Below are positions 1-5,895 of a DNA stretch of 6,716 nt, piece after piece. The notes beneath the pieces were generated by a model that had not been told where the DNA came from, ran no database searches, and saw only the letters and a list, made by a program, of their open reading frames with translations. The DNA is from Balneolaceae bacterium. GTDB taxonomy: Bacteria; Bacteroidota; Rhodothermia; Balneolales; Balneolaceae. How positions within the stretch are numbered: the first letter of the stretch is position 1; each line of letters opens with the position of its first letter. The position numbers and the translations under genes were made by a program. The stretch covers positions 1 to 6,716 of the forward strand of contig SLGL01000145.1 in NCBI GenBank assembly GCA_007123785.1, read 5' to 3'.

Positions 1-666
1 ACCGGCAACTATCACCACAATTTCACCTTTGATGGTTTTTCGGGATTTCCATGCCGGCAGAATGTCGCCAAGAAGGCCGCGGTCAATCTCTTCAAACTTT
101 TTGGTTAGTTCTCTGGCGATACACACCCATCGATCATCCCCGCAAAACTGGTTTAACTGTTCCAGAAGTTTGATGATTTTGTGAGGGCTTTCGTAGACTA
201 CTGAGGTAATTTCTGAATCTGAAATGTACTTAACACGGGTTTGACGCCCTTTTTTAGGAGGCAGAAACCCTTCGAAAGTAAAACGGTCAGATGGAAGCCC
301 GCTTGCAGCCAGTGCGGTGGTAAGTGCATCGGGCCCGGGAATAGGTACCACTCGATGTCCGTGCTGATGTGCTGCACGGACAGCTAAAAAACCGGGATCG
401 GATATTCCGGGCATCCCCGCATCGCTGATGATGGCAATTGCCTGGCCGCTCTCAAGCAGATGGATAACATGATCAACCTTATGATGTTCATTGTGCTGAT
501 GAAATGAAAATAAAGGTTTCTCAATCCCATAGTGACGGAGTAGTACCAGTGATGTGCGGGTGTCTTCGCAGGCGATCTGGTCCACTGACTTCAGAATTTC
601 AACGGCACGAGATGAAAAGTCACTCAGGTTGCCGATAGGAGTTGCTACGATATAGAGTTCAGACAT
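1..666 (-). CDS. rsmI: 16S rRNA (cytidine(1402)-2'-O)-methyltransferase RsmI, C-terminus cut by window edge
   Basis: RsmI uses S-adenosylmethionine to 2'-O-methylate C1402 of 16S rRNA in the decoding centre of the small ribosomal subunit; it acts in the cytoplasm and has a tetrapyrrole-methylase (SAM MTase class III) fold. Reading leftward from the ATG at 666-664 gives 222 residues without a stop. Family motifs appear in order: VATPIGNL (7-14), CEDTR (33-37), SDAGMPGISDPG (81-92), PIPGPDAL (108-115), FEGFLPPKKG (131-140), ESPHK (159-163), RELTK (185-189) and the closing GEIVVIVAG (214-222). The strand that normally ends the domain is present, so only a few residues (short form) or a C-terminal extension of about 60 residues (as in the E. 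coli 286-aa form) is missing. GPDAL replaces the commoner GPSAL, a mild variant. No Shine-Dalgarno precedes the ATG. It is divergent from the gene starting near 1029. The identification is firm. Confidence 0.95.
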   Translation of the reverse strand, partial: MSELYIVATPIGNLSDFSSRAVEILKSVDQIACEDTRTSLVLLRHYGIEKPLFSFHQHNEHHKVDHVIHLLESGQAIAIISDAGMPGISDPGFLAVRAAHQHGHRVVPIPGPDALTTALAASGLPSDRFTFEGFLPPKKGRQTRVKYISDSEITSVVYESPHKIIKLLEQLNQFCGDDRWVCIARELTKKFEEIDRGLLGDILPAWKSRKTIKGEIVVIVAG

Positions 667-1028
667 TTGTTATAGCTGAATTAATTTTAAAATTCGTCAT
701 TATTTGGAAATGAAAATATTCACCTTCAATGAAAAAAAGGATTATAGAAATTGTAATTATGATATTTATCAGGATCTATTCTTAACTAATATTATTCACT
801 AAACACTTCATTTATTCTACAAATTAAAAATTTGATCTGGGCAATCCCGATTCCAGGAGAGGACTGATGTCAAAAGCATTCAGGGTGGTATGTAAACCAT
901 TTTTCTACATTCTGCATGCAGGGAAAAGTCACAGCGTTTGAAAGTATGTTGAATGATATTATATCTTTTATTGAGGTGTTTTCTATTTAAATACAGAGTG
1001 TTAAAACCGGTCAAAATTTTTTTGAATA
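667..1028. other. AT-rich divergent intergenic region
   Basis: This spacer of about 360 bp separates leftward rsmI from the rightward barrel-protein gene and should carry the promoters for both. It contains a Bacteroidetes-like promoter candidate (listed separately) and a small AT-rich inverted repeat, CAAAT-TAAAA-ATTTG (820-834), which is too weak to name. A 24-codon ORF at 867-941 is preceded by AGGAGAGG. That would be the only strong Shine-Dalgarno in a window whose real genes lack one, so I do not call it a gene. I found no convincing promoter for rsmI. Confidence 0.7.
937..969 (+). promoter_or_regulatory. Candidate Bacteroidetes-type promoter for the barrel-protein gene
   Basis: TTTG at 937-940 and TATCTTTT at 962-969 are separated by 21 nt. 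The Bacteroidetes primary sigma factor recognises a -33 TTTG and a -7 TAnnTTTG with a spacer of about 19-21 nt; the -7 box here differs from consensus only in its last base. Transcription would begin near 973-977, leaving a leader of about 55 nt to the ATG at 1029 or about 100 nt to the ATG at 1077. In AT-rich DNA such matches arise by chance, so the call rests mainly on position. Confidence 0.35.
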
Positions 1029-2351
1029 ATGCAGGTTAGATTATTTATCAAATCAGTTCGTATATTGTTTTACACTATGAAAATATTATTAATGTTTTTT
1101 CTGTTTAATTATGGTACTTCATTTCTCCTGAGTGCTCAACATTTACAAGATGATTATACAGAAGAAGAAAACCGATTGTCAAGTCTGGTTCCGTCTCTGT
1201 ATCTCGACTGTGGGTTTTGTGATTTCAATTATATCCGGGAAGAACTGCCATTCGTAAATTATGTCAGAGATCCCAATAATGCAGATATTCATATTTTTGT
1301 AACACGAACGCCACTTGTACGGGGTGGTAGTGAGCATGAATTCAGTTTTTTGGGCCTTAGAAACTTTTCTTCCATTAGTTTCGATCTGACTTATCAATCC
1401 GGACGGGATGCCACAAGTAGTGAAATAAGGGATGATATTAACAAAGTATTGCAATCTGGCCTGATGCCCTATCTCGCACAATCATCAAAAAGTCATTTTT
1501 TCCAAATAGATTACGACGTGGAAGCAATCCGGGCCGGACAGCAGGAGGCTATTGAAGATCCCTGGAATTACTGGGTTTTTGAGGCTTACCTGGGAGCGGT
1601 AACCCTGGGACTGGAGTCTAATCGAAAGGATTTTAATTCTCGATGGGGTATTTGGGCAGACCGGGTTACAGAAGATTGGAAGTTAAGGTTCAGACCTTAC
1701 TTTAATTACACACTTGTAGAAATTCAAAGAGACGATGAGGATGATGTGCTCAGTATCGTTCAGCGGCACGGTATCGACAGTTACGCAATAAAAAGCTTAA
1801 ATCAGCACTGGTCGGCAGGGCTCTTTGCTACATATTTGACACGAGATGACAGAAATATCCGCCACCGTGTTGAGGTCAACCCGGGAGTGGAATATAGTTT
1901 TTTACCTTACAGGGAGGCAAGCAGGCGGGCAATAACGTTGCAATATCAGGTAGGGTACACCTACGCCCAATATTTTGATGAAACAATTTTTGGTGTTACC
2001 CGGCAAAATCTGTTTAACCAACAACTCCGTGGATCTGTGAATATCCAGCAGCCCTGGGGCAATCTGTCTGGCGGGATAATCGGCTCCCACTATTTACATG
2101 ATGCTGATTTGAGACGTGCTATATTTTTTGGGAGTATATCGGTTCGAATCAGAGAAGGACTGAGTCTCAATTTCTCCACAAATTTTCAAATGATTCAGGA
2201 TCAGCTTTCATTGCCGGCGGGGGATGCTTCACTTGAGGATATTCTTCTTCAACGCCGGGAGTTGGCAACTGATTACTCGCTTTCAACATCAGTGGCTATA
2301 ACCTACACTTTCGGGTCGGATTTTGCCAATATTGTAAATACCCGCTTTTAA
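1029..2351 (+). CDS. Secreted protein, probable outer-membrane beta-barrel, function unknown
   Basis: The protein has 440 residues from the ATG at 1029, or 424 from the in-frame ATG at 1077. The second start gives a textbook signal peptide (MK, then a hydrophobic run from ILLMFF to FLLS, then AQ before HLQDD) and may be the true one; neither start has a Shine-Dalgarno. Numbered from 1029, residues 55-160 form a soluble-looking domain with a CGFC pair (C61, C64), FVNYVRDPNNADIHIFVT (75-92) and a following segment with alternating polar and apolar residues. DPWNYWVF (177-184) then leads into repeated amphipathic strands (about 183-430) rich in Tyr, Phe and Trp. The chain ends in Phe, as BAM-inserted barrels usually do. 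From memory, unnamed proteins of this layout (DCxxC, FVNYVRD, DPWNxW) occur in Bacteroidota and relatives, but I know no function. Residues 183-430 could be a porin-like barrel; transport or enzyme activity cannot be inferred. It appears to be transcribed alone. Confidence 0.75.
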   Translation: MQVRLFIKSVRILFYTMKILLMFFLFNYGTSFLLSAQHLQDDYTEEENRLSSLVPSLYLDCGFCDFNYIREELPFVNYVRDPNNADIHIFVTRTPLVRGGSEHEFSFLGLRNFSSISFDLTYQSGRDATSSEIRDDINKVLQSGLMPYLAQSSKSHFFQIDYDVEAIRAGQQEAIEDPWNYWVFEAYLGAVTLGLESNRKDFNSRWGIWADRVTEDWKLRFRPYFNYTLVEIQRDDEDDVLSIVQRHGIDSYAIKSLNQHWSAGLFATYLTRDDRNIRHRVEVNPGVEYSFLPYREASRRAITLQYQVGYTYAQYFDETIFGVTRQNLFNQQLRGSVNIQQPWGNLSGGIIGSHYLHDADLRRAIFFGSISVRIREGLSLNFSTNFQMIQDQLSLPAGDASLEDILLQRRELATDYSLSTSVAITYTFGSDFANIVNTRF

Positions 2352-2715
2352 CCCTGATATAATTTTACGGGAATCACTTCGCTCGATGATCACAAGTTTT
2401 GGCCGACATTTTTATAGATATACACAACACTACTGCGTATAAAGTTACGGAGAGAAAGCGTACAAAGTTATAATAATTGTCCTGCGAATTTTTCCTGACT
2501 CACGAAGTATCAATGAATGGGTATCGTAGCAGGGATTCTCTGAAGAAAAATCTCTTGTTTCGATATCCGTATTAGTCAAAGCAGGCTTTTCTTTCAATGC
2601 AGGATATGATTATCTTTAAGGCTTGAATTTATTCGGCGATATTGGCAGTTGGTTGATTCTGTCAAATAGCTGAAACGAATAACTATGAGAAAACTAATTT
2701 TTTATATCTTATAAA
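2352..2715. other. Intergenic region without recognisable gene
   Basis: This 364-bp stretch lies between the barrel-protein gene and the VOC gene. Stops interrupt all frames, and I found no tRNA-like fold, no strong terminator hairpin and no convincing repeat. A -7-like TATCTTTA at 2611-2618 has no matching -33 TTTG at the right distance, so the promoter of the VOC gene is not identified. It is long for a simple spacer and may hold an untranslated leader or decayed sequence, but nothing in it can be named. Confidence 0.6.
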
Positions 2716-3096
2716 ATGAACTTTAAACCTTCAGGAATTAACCATATCACTATCCGGGTCAACAGGATTGACCGTTCGGAGGAGTTTTATGGAAAGATAC
2801 TTGGCTTTGAACTCGTTCGGAAAATGGGCCAGAGTATGGCCGTATATAAAATAGGAAAAGAAGATACACTTGTGATCGTTGAAGCAGAAACAAGTTACGA
2901 TCCAAATTCAAGAGATTTTCGGGTAGACCATATTGGTTTTTACCTCGAATCTGCTGAACAGGTCGATGAAATGGCATCGTATCTCAGGAATCAGGAAGTA
3001 ACAATTTTGAGCGGACCTGCCAACCGGAAAAAAGGCCGGTTTGTATTTGCATCTGACCCTGACGGAAATCTTATTGAATTTTTTCACGAACAGTAA
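2716..3096 (+). CDS. VOC superfamily (glyoxalase/bleomycin-resistance/dioxygenase fold) protein
   Basis: The product is a 126-residue cytoplasmic protein, the usual size of a single VOC module made of two beta-alpha-beta-beta-beta repeats. The first repeat begins at INHITIRV (8-15), followed by the helix motif EEFYGKILGFELV (22-34). The second begins at VDHIGFYL (70-77) and ends in DPDGNLIEFF (114-123). Likely metal ligands are H10, H72 and E121, the typical positions for VOC metalloenzymes; the fourth ligand is not obvious. The family includes glyoxalase I, fosfomycin-resistance enzymes, extradiol dioxygenases and epimerases. The motifs here do not separate these, so no substrate is assigned. 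The ATG at 2716 has no Shine-Dalgarno and is the first start in the frame next to the HIT motif. No flanking gene suggests a pathway; it appears to be monocistronic, 294 nt upstream of grpE. Confidence 0.85.
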   Translation: MNFKPSGINHITIRVNRIDRSEEFYGKILGFELVRKMGQSMAVYKIGKEDTLVIVEAETSYDPNSRDFRVDHIGFYLESAEQVDEMASYLRNQEVTILSGPANRKKGRFVFASDPDGNLIEFFHEQ

Positions 3097-3390
3097 ACAG
3101 GAACGGCGAAAGATTGTCACATTCAGTTAGGGACAGGGTTTATGGCATGTTATTTGCTTAAAATGTTAAAAATTCGTGTTGAGCTAAATAATAAAATCGA
3201 CAATGTTTCATTAGAAGTTATCCCGTGTCAAAGATAAAACGACGTGAAAGTCAACGTATGAGTTATTCGAAAAATAAACCAATTGGTATGATCCCGGATC
3301 GACTGGTCCGATGACTCTTCCACACTATTATAGTTGGCACAATACTAATTGTGAAGTAACCATAATAAGAAGAAACAAATTTGCATAATT
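3097..3390. other. Spacer upstream of grpE-dnaJ
   Basis: This 294-bp region must hold the end of the VOC transcript and the promoter of the grpE-dnaJ unit. It contains a six-pair hairpin with one G-T pair, CGGATC-GACT-GGTCCG at 3295-3310, which has no T-run after it and is therefore not a standard terminator. A 24-codon ORF at 3163-3237 is not supported by anything else. No CIRCE element (TTAGCACTC-N9-GAGTGCTAA) and no sigma-32-like promoter are present. The palindrome and direct repeat nearest grpE are listed separately. Confidence 0.6.
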
Positions 3391-3395
3391 GTGAA
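3338..3395 (+). promoter_or_regulatory. Palindrome and 10-bp direct repeat at the grpE start, possible control site
   Basis: CACAAT-ACTA-ATTGTG at 3338-3353 is a perfect 6-bp inverted repeat. TAATTGTGAA occurs at 3346-3355, overlapping the right arm of the palindrome, and again at 3386-3395, exactly 40 bp further on and covering the GTG start of grpE. The position suggests an operator or a translational control element for the chaperone pair, but no known regulator motif matches. The repeats are short and AT-rich, so chance remains possible. Confidence 0.3.
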
Positions 3396-3993
3396 ACAGG
3401 AAAAGGAAAAAAGAAGCGAAACCAGTGAAGACCTCAATCTTCATGAAGATGAGATTACAGAAACCGACGAACAAGAAACCGGAGAAAACGAACGTATCGA
3501 AACAGAACAAGAATTAGATCAACTTATTGAAGATCAGCAAGTAAAAATCCAGGAACTTGAAGAGGAACTGAAGCAAGTAAGAGATACCCAGCTCCGTAAA
3601 GCCGCGGAAATGGATAATATGCGCAAACGTTTGCAGAGAGACCGTGAACATATTTATCAAGCAGCAAAGGAGACAGCCGTACAGGACTTTCTGCCTGTGA
3701 GTGACGATCTGATGCGTACGCTGGATGCCATGAAAAATGATGAAGCCGGAGCAGTTTACCTGGATGGCATCAAAATGGTGGCAAATAAATTTGACAATGT
3801 TCTTAAAAAGTATGGTGTTACCCGTATTGATCAGGCCGGTGTTCCGTTTGATGTAAACCTTCACGATGCACTTTTGAGCCAAAAAGCCGGGGATGATAAT
3901 ATTGAAAGCGGAACAGTTCTTAAGGTTGTGGAAAATGGCTACAAAATGGGAGACAAAACCTTGCGCCACGCGAAAGTAATTGTAAGTGAATAA
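3391..3993 (+). CDS. grpE: GrpE, nucleotide exchange factor of DnaK
   Basis: GrpE dimers release ADP from the Hsp70 chaperone DnaK and so reset its substrate-binding cycle; the protein is cytoplasmic. The product has 200 residues, a normal family length. Residues 1-45 are highly charged (Glu/Lys/Thr-rich) and probably disordered, 46-70 form the long dimeric coiled coil, and MDNMRKRLQRDRE (75-87) is the typical helix motif. The four-helix region and the C-terminal beta domain follow, with GVPFDVNLHDAL and the closing GYKMGDKTLRHAKVIVS, the GrpE signature. The start is taken as GTG at 3391: an in-frame stop lies at 3352-3354, no ATG lies between, and the next Met is deep in the protein. There is no Shine-Dalgarno. 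It is 8 nt upstream of dnaJ and certainly co-transcribed with it. Neither dnaK nor hrcA is adjacent in this window. Confidence 0.95.
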   Translation: MKQEKEKRSETSEDLNLHEDEITETDEQETGENERIETEQELDQLIEDQQVKIQELEEELKQVRDTQLRKAAEMDNMRKRLQRDREHIYQAAKETAVQDFLPVSDDLMRTLDAMKNDEAGAVYLDGIKMVANKFDNVLKKYGVTRIDQAGVPFDVNLHDALLSQKAGDDNIESGTVLKVVENGYKMGDKTLRHAKVIVSE

Positions 3994-4001
3994 TCAGTTT
4001 T

Positions 4002-5174
4002 ATGTCTAAACGAGACTACTACAACGTATTAGGTGTTGATAAGAACGCCTCAGAAGCCGAATTAAAGAAAGCATACAGAAAATTGGCGATGAAGTATCAT
4101 CCCGACCGGAATAAAGGGGATGACGATGCCGAAAAAAAGTTTAAAGAAGCATCTGAGGCATACGATGTGTTGCGCGATCCTCAAAAACGCCAGCGCTACG
4201 ATCAGTTTGGACATTCTGGTGTGAACGGAGGTGGTTTCGGCGGGAGTTCAGATTTTGGCAATGCCAATTTCGAAGATATATTCAGCCACTTCAGTGATAT
4301 TTTCGGAAGTGACATTTTTGGAGGAGATGCATTCGGAGGGCGTTCCCAAAGCCGCAGCCGCAGACGACGGGGAACCGGCCGGCCCGGCTCTGATATGAAG
4401 CTTCGGGTTGCACTTACCCTTGAAGAAATTGCCGAAGGAGTTGAAAAAACCCTGAAAGTAAAAAAACAGGTGAAGTGTGACTCCTGTAATGGTTCTGGTG
4501 CCGAAACCGACTCCGATTATGAAACCTGTTCCACCTGTAACGGAATGGGTGAGGTTCGCCAGGTATCACGAACCATGTTCGGACAGTTTGTAAATGTTCA
4601 GCCATGTCACAATTGTGGTGGCGAGGGGCGAATCATTCGCAATAAATGTTCAAAATGCGGCGGAGAAGGCCGTTACAGAAGCGAAGACAAGATCAAGGTG
4701 AATATTCCTTCCGGTGTTGCTAATGGCAATTATATCACTCTGCGCAGGCAGGGTAATGCGGGCATTCGCGGCGGCGAACCCGGTGACCTTATAGTGCTCA
4801 TTGAAGAGAAAGAGCATGAACATTTTGAAAGGGATGGCAATGATATCTATTACGATTTATTGGTGAGCATTCCCGATGCGATTTTGGGAACCGAAGTGCA
4901 GGTGCCTACACTCAAAGGGAAAGCCAAAGTAAAAATTGAACCGGGAACCCAGCCGGGTAAACTGCTCAGAATGAAAGAGCGCGGTATTAGAGGGCTAAAT
5001 AATAGCGGAGTGGGCGATCAGTTTATAAAAATGAATGTGTATATTCCAAAAGATCTGACAACAGAAGAGAGAAAACACATTGAAGCCATTCGTGGTGAGG
5101 AACACTTTGACCCTGCAAGTGCCAAAAAACGTGAAAAGAGTTTCTTCTCAAAAATTAAAGATGTTTTCAGCTAA
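4002..5174 (+). CDS. dnaJ: Chaperone protein DnaJ (class I Hsp40)
   Basis: DnaJ delivers unfolded clients to DnaK and stimulates its ATPase. At 390 residues the protein has every class I domain. The J domain (about 4-70) has the catalytic HPD at 33-35. A Gly/Phe-rich linker follows (about 71-113), then a short Arg/Ser-rich stretch, RSQSRSRRRRGTGRPG (114-129). The zinc-binding domain has four CxxCxGxG-type repeats: CDSCNGSG (159-166), CSTCNGMG (176-183), CHNCGGEG (202-209) and CSKCGGEG (216-223). C-terminal substrate-binding domains CTD I/II and a dimerisation tail (about 229-390) complete it, with PGDLIV and PGTQPGK visible. All eight zinc cysteines are intact. The RSQSRSRRRRG insert between the G/F and zinc regions is more basic than in E. 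coli DnaJ; similar basic linkers are known in DnaJ of related phyla. It starts at ATG 8 nt after the grpE stop, without a Shine-Dalgarno, so translation may be coupled. Confidence 0.97.
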   Translation: MSKRDYYNVLGVDKNASEAELKKAYRKLAMKYHPDRNKGDDDAEKKFKEASEAYDVLRDPQKRQRYDQFGHSGVNGGGFGGSSDFGNANFEDIFSHFSDIFGSDIFGGDAFGGRSQSRSRRRRGTGRPGSDMKLRVALTLEEIAEGVEKTLKVKKQVKCDSCNGSGAETDSDYETCSTCNGMGEVRQVSRTMFGQFVNVQPCHNCGGEGRIIRNKCSKCGGEGRYRSEDKIKVNIPSGVANGNYITLRRQGNAGIRGGEPGDLIVLIEEKEHEHFERDGNDIYYDLLVSIPDAILGTEVQVPTLKGKAKVKIEPGTQPGKLLRMKERGIRGLNNSGVGDQFIKMNVYIPKDLTTEERKHIEAIRGEEHFDPASAKKREKSFFSKIKDVFS

Positions 5175-5190
5175 ACGCTGATTTCAGCTT
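5164..5190 (+). terminator. Weak overlapping hairpins at the dnaJ stop
   Basis: TCAGC occurs at 5167-5171 and 5184-5188 with GCTGA (5177-5181) between them, so two alternative 5-bp stems can form: one across the TAA stop codon (loop 5172-5176) and one with a 2-nt loop that would be strained. A short TT and an AT-rich stretch follow, but not a real T-run. This may help end the grpE-dnaJ transcript, but it is not a classical intrinsic terminator. Confidence 0.2.
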
Positions 5191-5269
5191 ATAACCGGTA
5201 TAAATAGAATATTTACCTCGTTAAATTATATCACTCGAACGGTATTTTTTGTCGGGTCGATCAGCCCAT

Positions 5270-5653
5270 GCCGGGATTGTCCGATTGCTCCAACTTTATG
5301 GTGAAGAGTGCTTATCAATTCAGTTAAGATTAAATTCGTAGAAACGCTCTGTATAGTAATGCCCTTCGCTTCTGCCGGTTTAAGCTTCCCTGCTCTCATC
5401 ACTACTATGGTCAGCTCCGACACGCTCTGTCCACATGACCCCCTCAGGTTCACGCACTGCCTTGCTGCTCGCACAACCACATCCTGCCCCTGATGACTGC
5501 TGCTGTTTACCTTGTCATTTGTTCCAGCACTGTAACAGCGCATTAACTGAACTTAAAACGGTTTGTTTCCTCCCTGCAAGAGCCGTGTGATGGGAGACTA
5601 TCACGTACGGTTCTGCGAGAGCCTTGGGTGAATCTCCCCTTGGTTACTCGACT
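5270..5653. mobile_element. Probable group II intron remnant without reverse transcriptase
   Basis: The block is richer in GC than its flanks (35 of 60 bases at 5401-5460 against 21 of 60 at 5701-5760) and ends at a well-formed group II intron domain V-VI. No reverse-transcriptase/maturase ORF is present, and only about 480 nt lie between the dnaJ stop and the intron 3' end, so a complete ORF-bearing intron is excluded. I see no plus-strand 5' end of the GTGYG type. On the minus strand, GTGCG occurs at 5474-5470 and is followed by purine-rich, RNA-like sequence, so part of the block may be an inverted piece of intron sequence. The minus-strand open frame 5226-5543 (105 codons) resembles no protein I know and is better seen as a by-product of this RNA-like DNA. 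The left boundary is approximate. Confidence 0.45.
5580..5653 (+). ncRNA. Group II intron domains V and VI (3' end of intron)
   Basis: Domain V is 5580-5613, exactly the canonical 34 nt. GAGCCGT (5580-5586) pairs with ACGGTTC (5607-5613). A 2-nt bulge GT (5605-5606) follows, then GTGATGG (5587-5593) pairs with CTATCAC (5598-5604), closed by the GNRA tetraloop GAGA (5594-5597). The catalytic triad AGC is at 5581-5583. Domain VI follows directly: CGAG (5616-5619) pairs with CTCG (5647-5650), and AGCC (5620-5623) with GGTT (5642-5645), leaving A5646 bulged as the lariat branch point. GGG (5626-5628) with CCC (5637-5639) closes the tip. The intron should end at an AY dinucleotide, A5651-C5652, or one base later, six to seven nt beyond the branch A as expected. 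Domain V is intact, so catalysis is not excluded by this part, but the rest of the ribozyme is not recognised. Confidence 0.8.
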
Positions 5654-5895
5654 GTAAAGAACTTTCATCTTTATAGGAATTTAAGTTAACATGAACATGC
5701 ACACCTCGTGGTGTAACATATTTTCACTGATGAATTCACTTTACCTTGCAGATAATCTTAGTATTGATTTGTCATGAGAATGAAAAATTATTTTTTAAAT
5801 TCTTTGAATGATGGAATAGATCAATTTGTTAATGATGTGAATGAGTCCGTTTTCATTCTTATCCGCAATGCTGTAATCTGATAGATAATGTACTC
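5654..5895. other. AT-rich spacer between intron end and anti-sigma-like gene
   Basis: This spacer begins with the 3' exon flank of the intron remnant. It contains one small perfect hairpin, ACACC-TCGT-GGTGT (5701-5714), followed within a few bases by ATATTTT; it could be a weak terminator or chance. A short ORF (5774-5881) is listed separately. No sigma-factor gene or recognisable fragment of one is present, although anti-sigma genes of this type usually follow one. I found no well-spaced -33/-7 promoter. Confidence 0.5.
5774..5881 (+). CDS. Possible 35-residue small protein or leader ORF
   Basis: ATG at 5774 opens a 35-codon frame ending in TGA at 5879-5881, 14 nt before the ATG of the anti-sigma-like gene. 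The peptide is mixed acidic and hydrophobic (NDGIDQFVNDVNESVFILI) and could form an amphipathic helix. I recognise no family. It may be a translated leader, the end of a decayed gene or a chance frame; only its position just ahead of the next gene speaks for it. Confidence 0.2.
   Translation: MRMKNYFLNSLNDGIDQFVNDVNESVFILIRNAVI

Noticed and set aside
820..834. Inverted repeat CAAAT-TAAAA-ATTTG
   Set aside because: It is very short and AT-only apart from its end bases, in an AT-rich spacer; it is expected by chance.
2641..2660. Sigma-54-like TTGGCAGTTGGTTG before the VOC gene
   Set aside because: The -12 part does not match TTGC and the spacing is poor.
3163..3237. 24-codon ORF in the VOC-grpE spacer
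   Set aside because: It has no ribosome-binding signal, no family resemblance, and a length expected by chance.
3295..3310. Intrinsic terminator for the VOC gene (CGGATC-GACT-GGTCCG)
   Set aside because: The stem is short with one wobble pair, there is no T-run after it, and it lies about 200 nt past the stop.
3335..3352. Sigma-54-like promoter, TTGGCAC upstream of grpE
   Set aside because: TGGCAC is present, but the following TTG lies three bases too far away and lacks the GC of the -12 element.
3514..3969. 151-codon open frame antisense to grpE
   Set aside because: It is a mirror of the strongly supported grpE coding sequence and carries no domain of its own.
5308..5493. 61-codon open frame on the plus strand
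   Set aside because: It lies in the same GC-rich block with low-complexity Ser/Thr/Pro/Cys content and shows no homology signal.
5226..5543. 105-codon open frame on the minus strand
   Set aside because: It has no recognisable domain and lies wholly in the GC-rich intron-like block; its openness is better explained by the composition of that block than by a gene.
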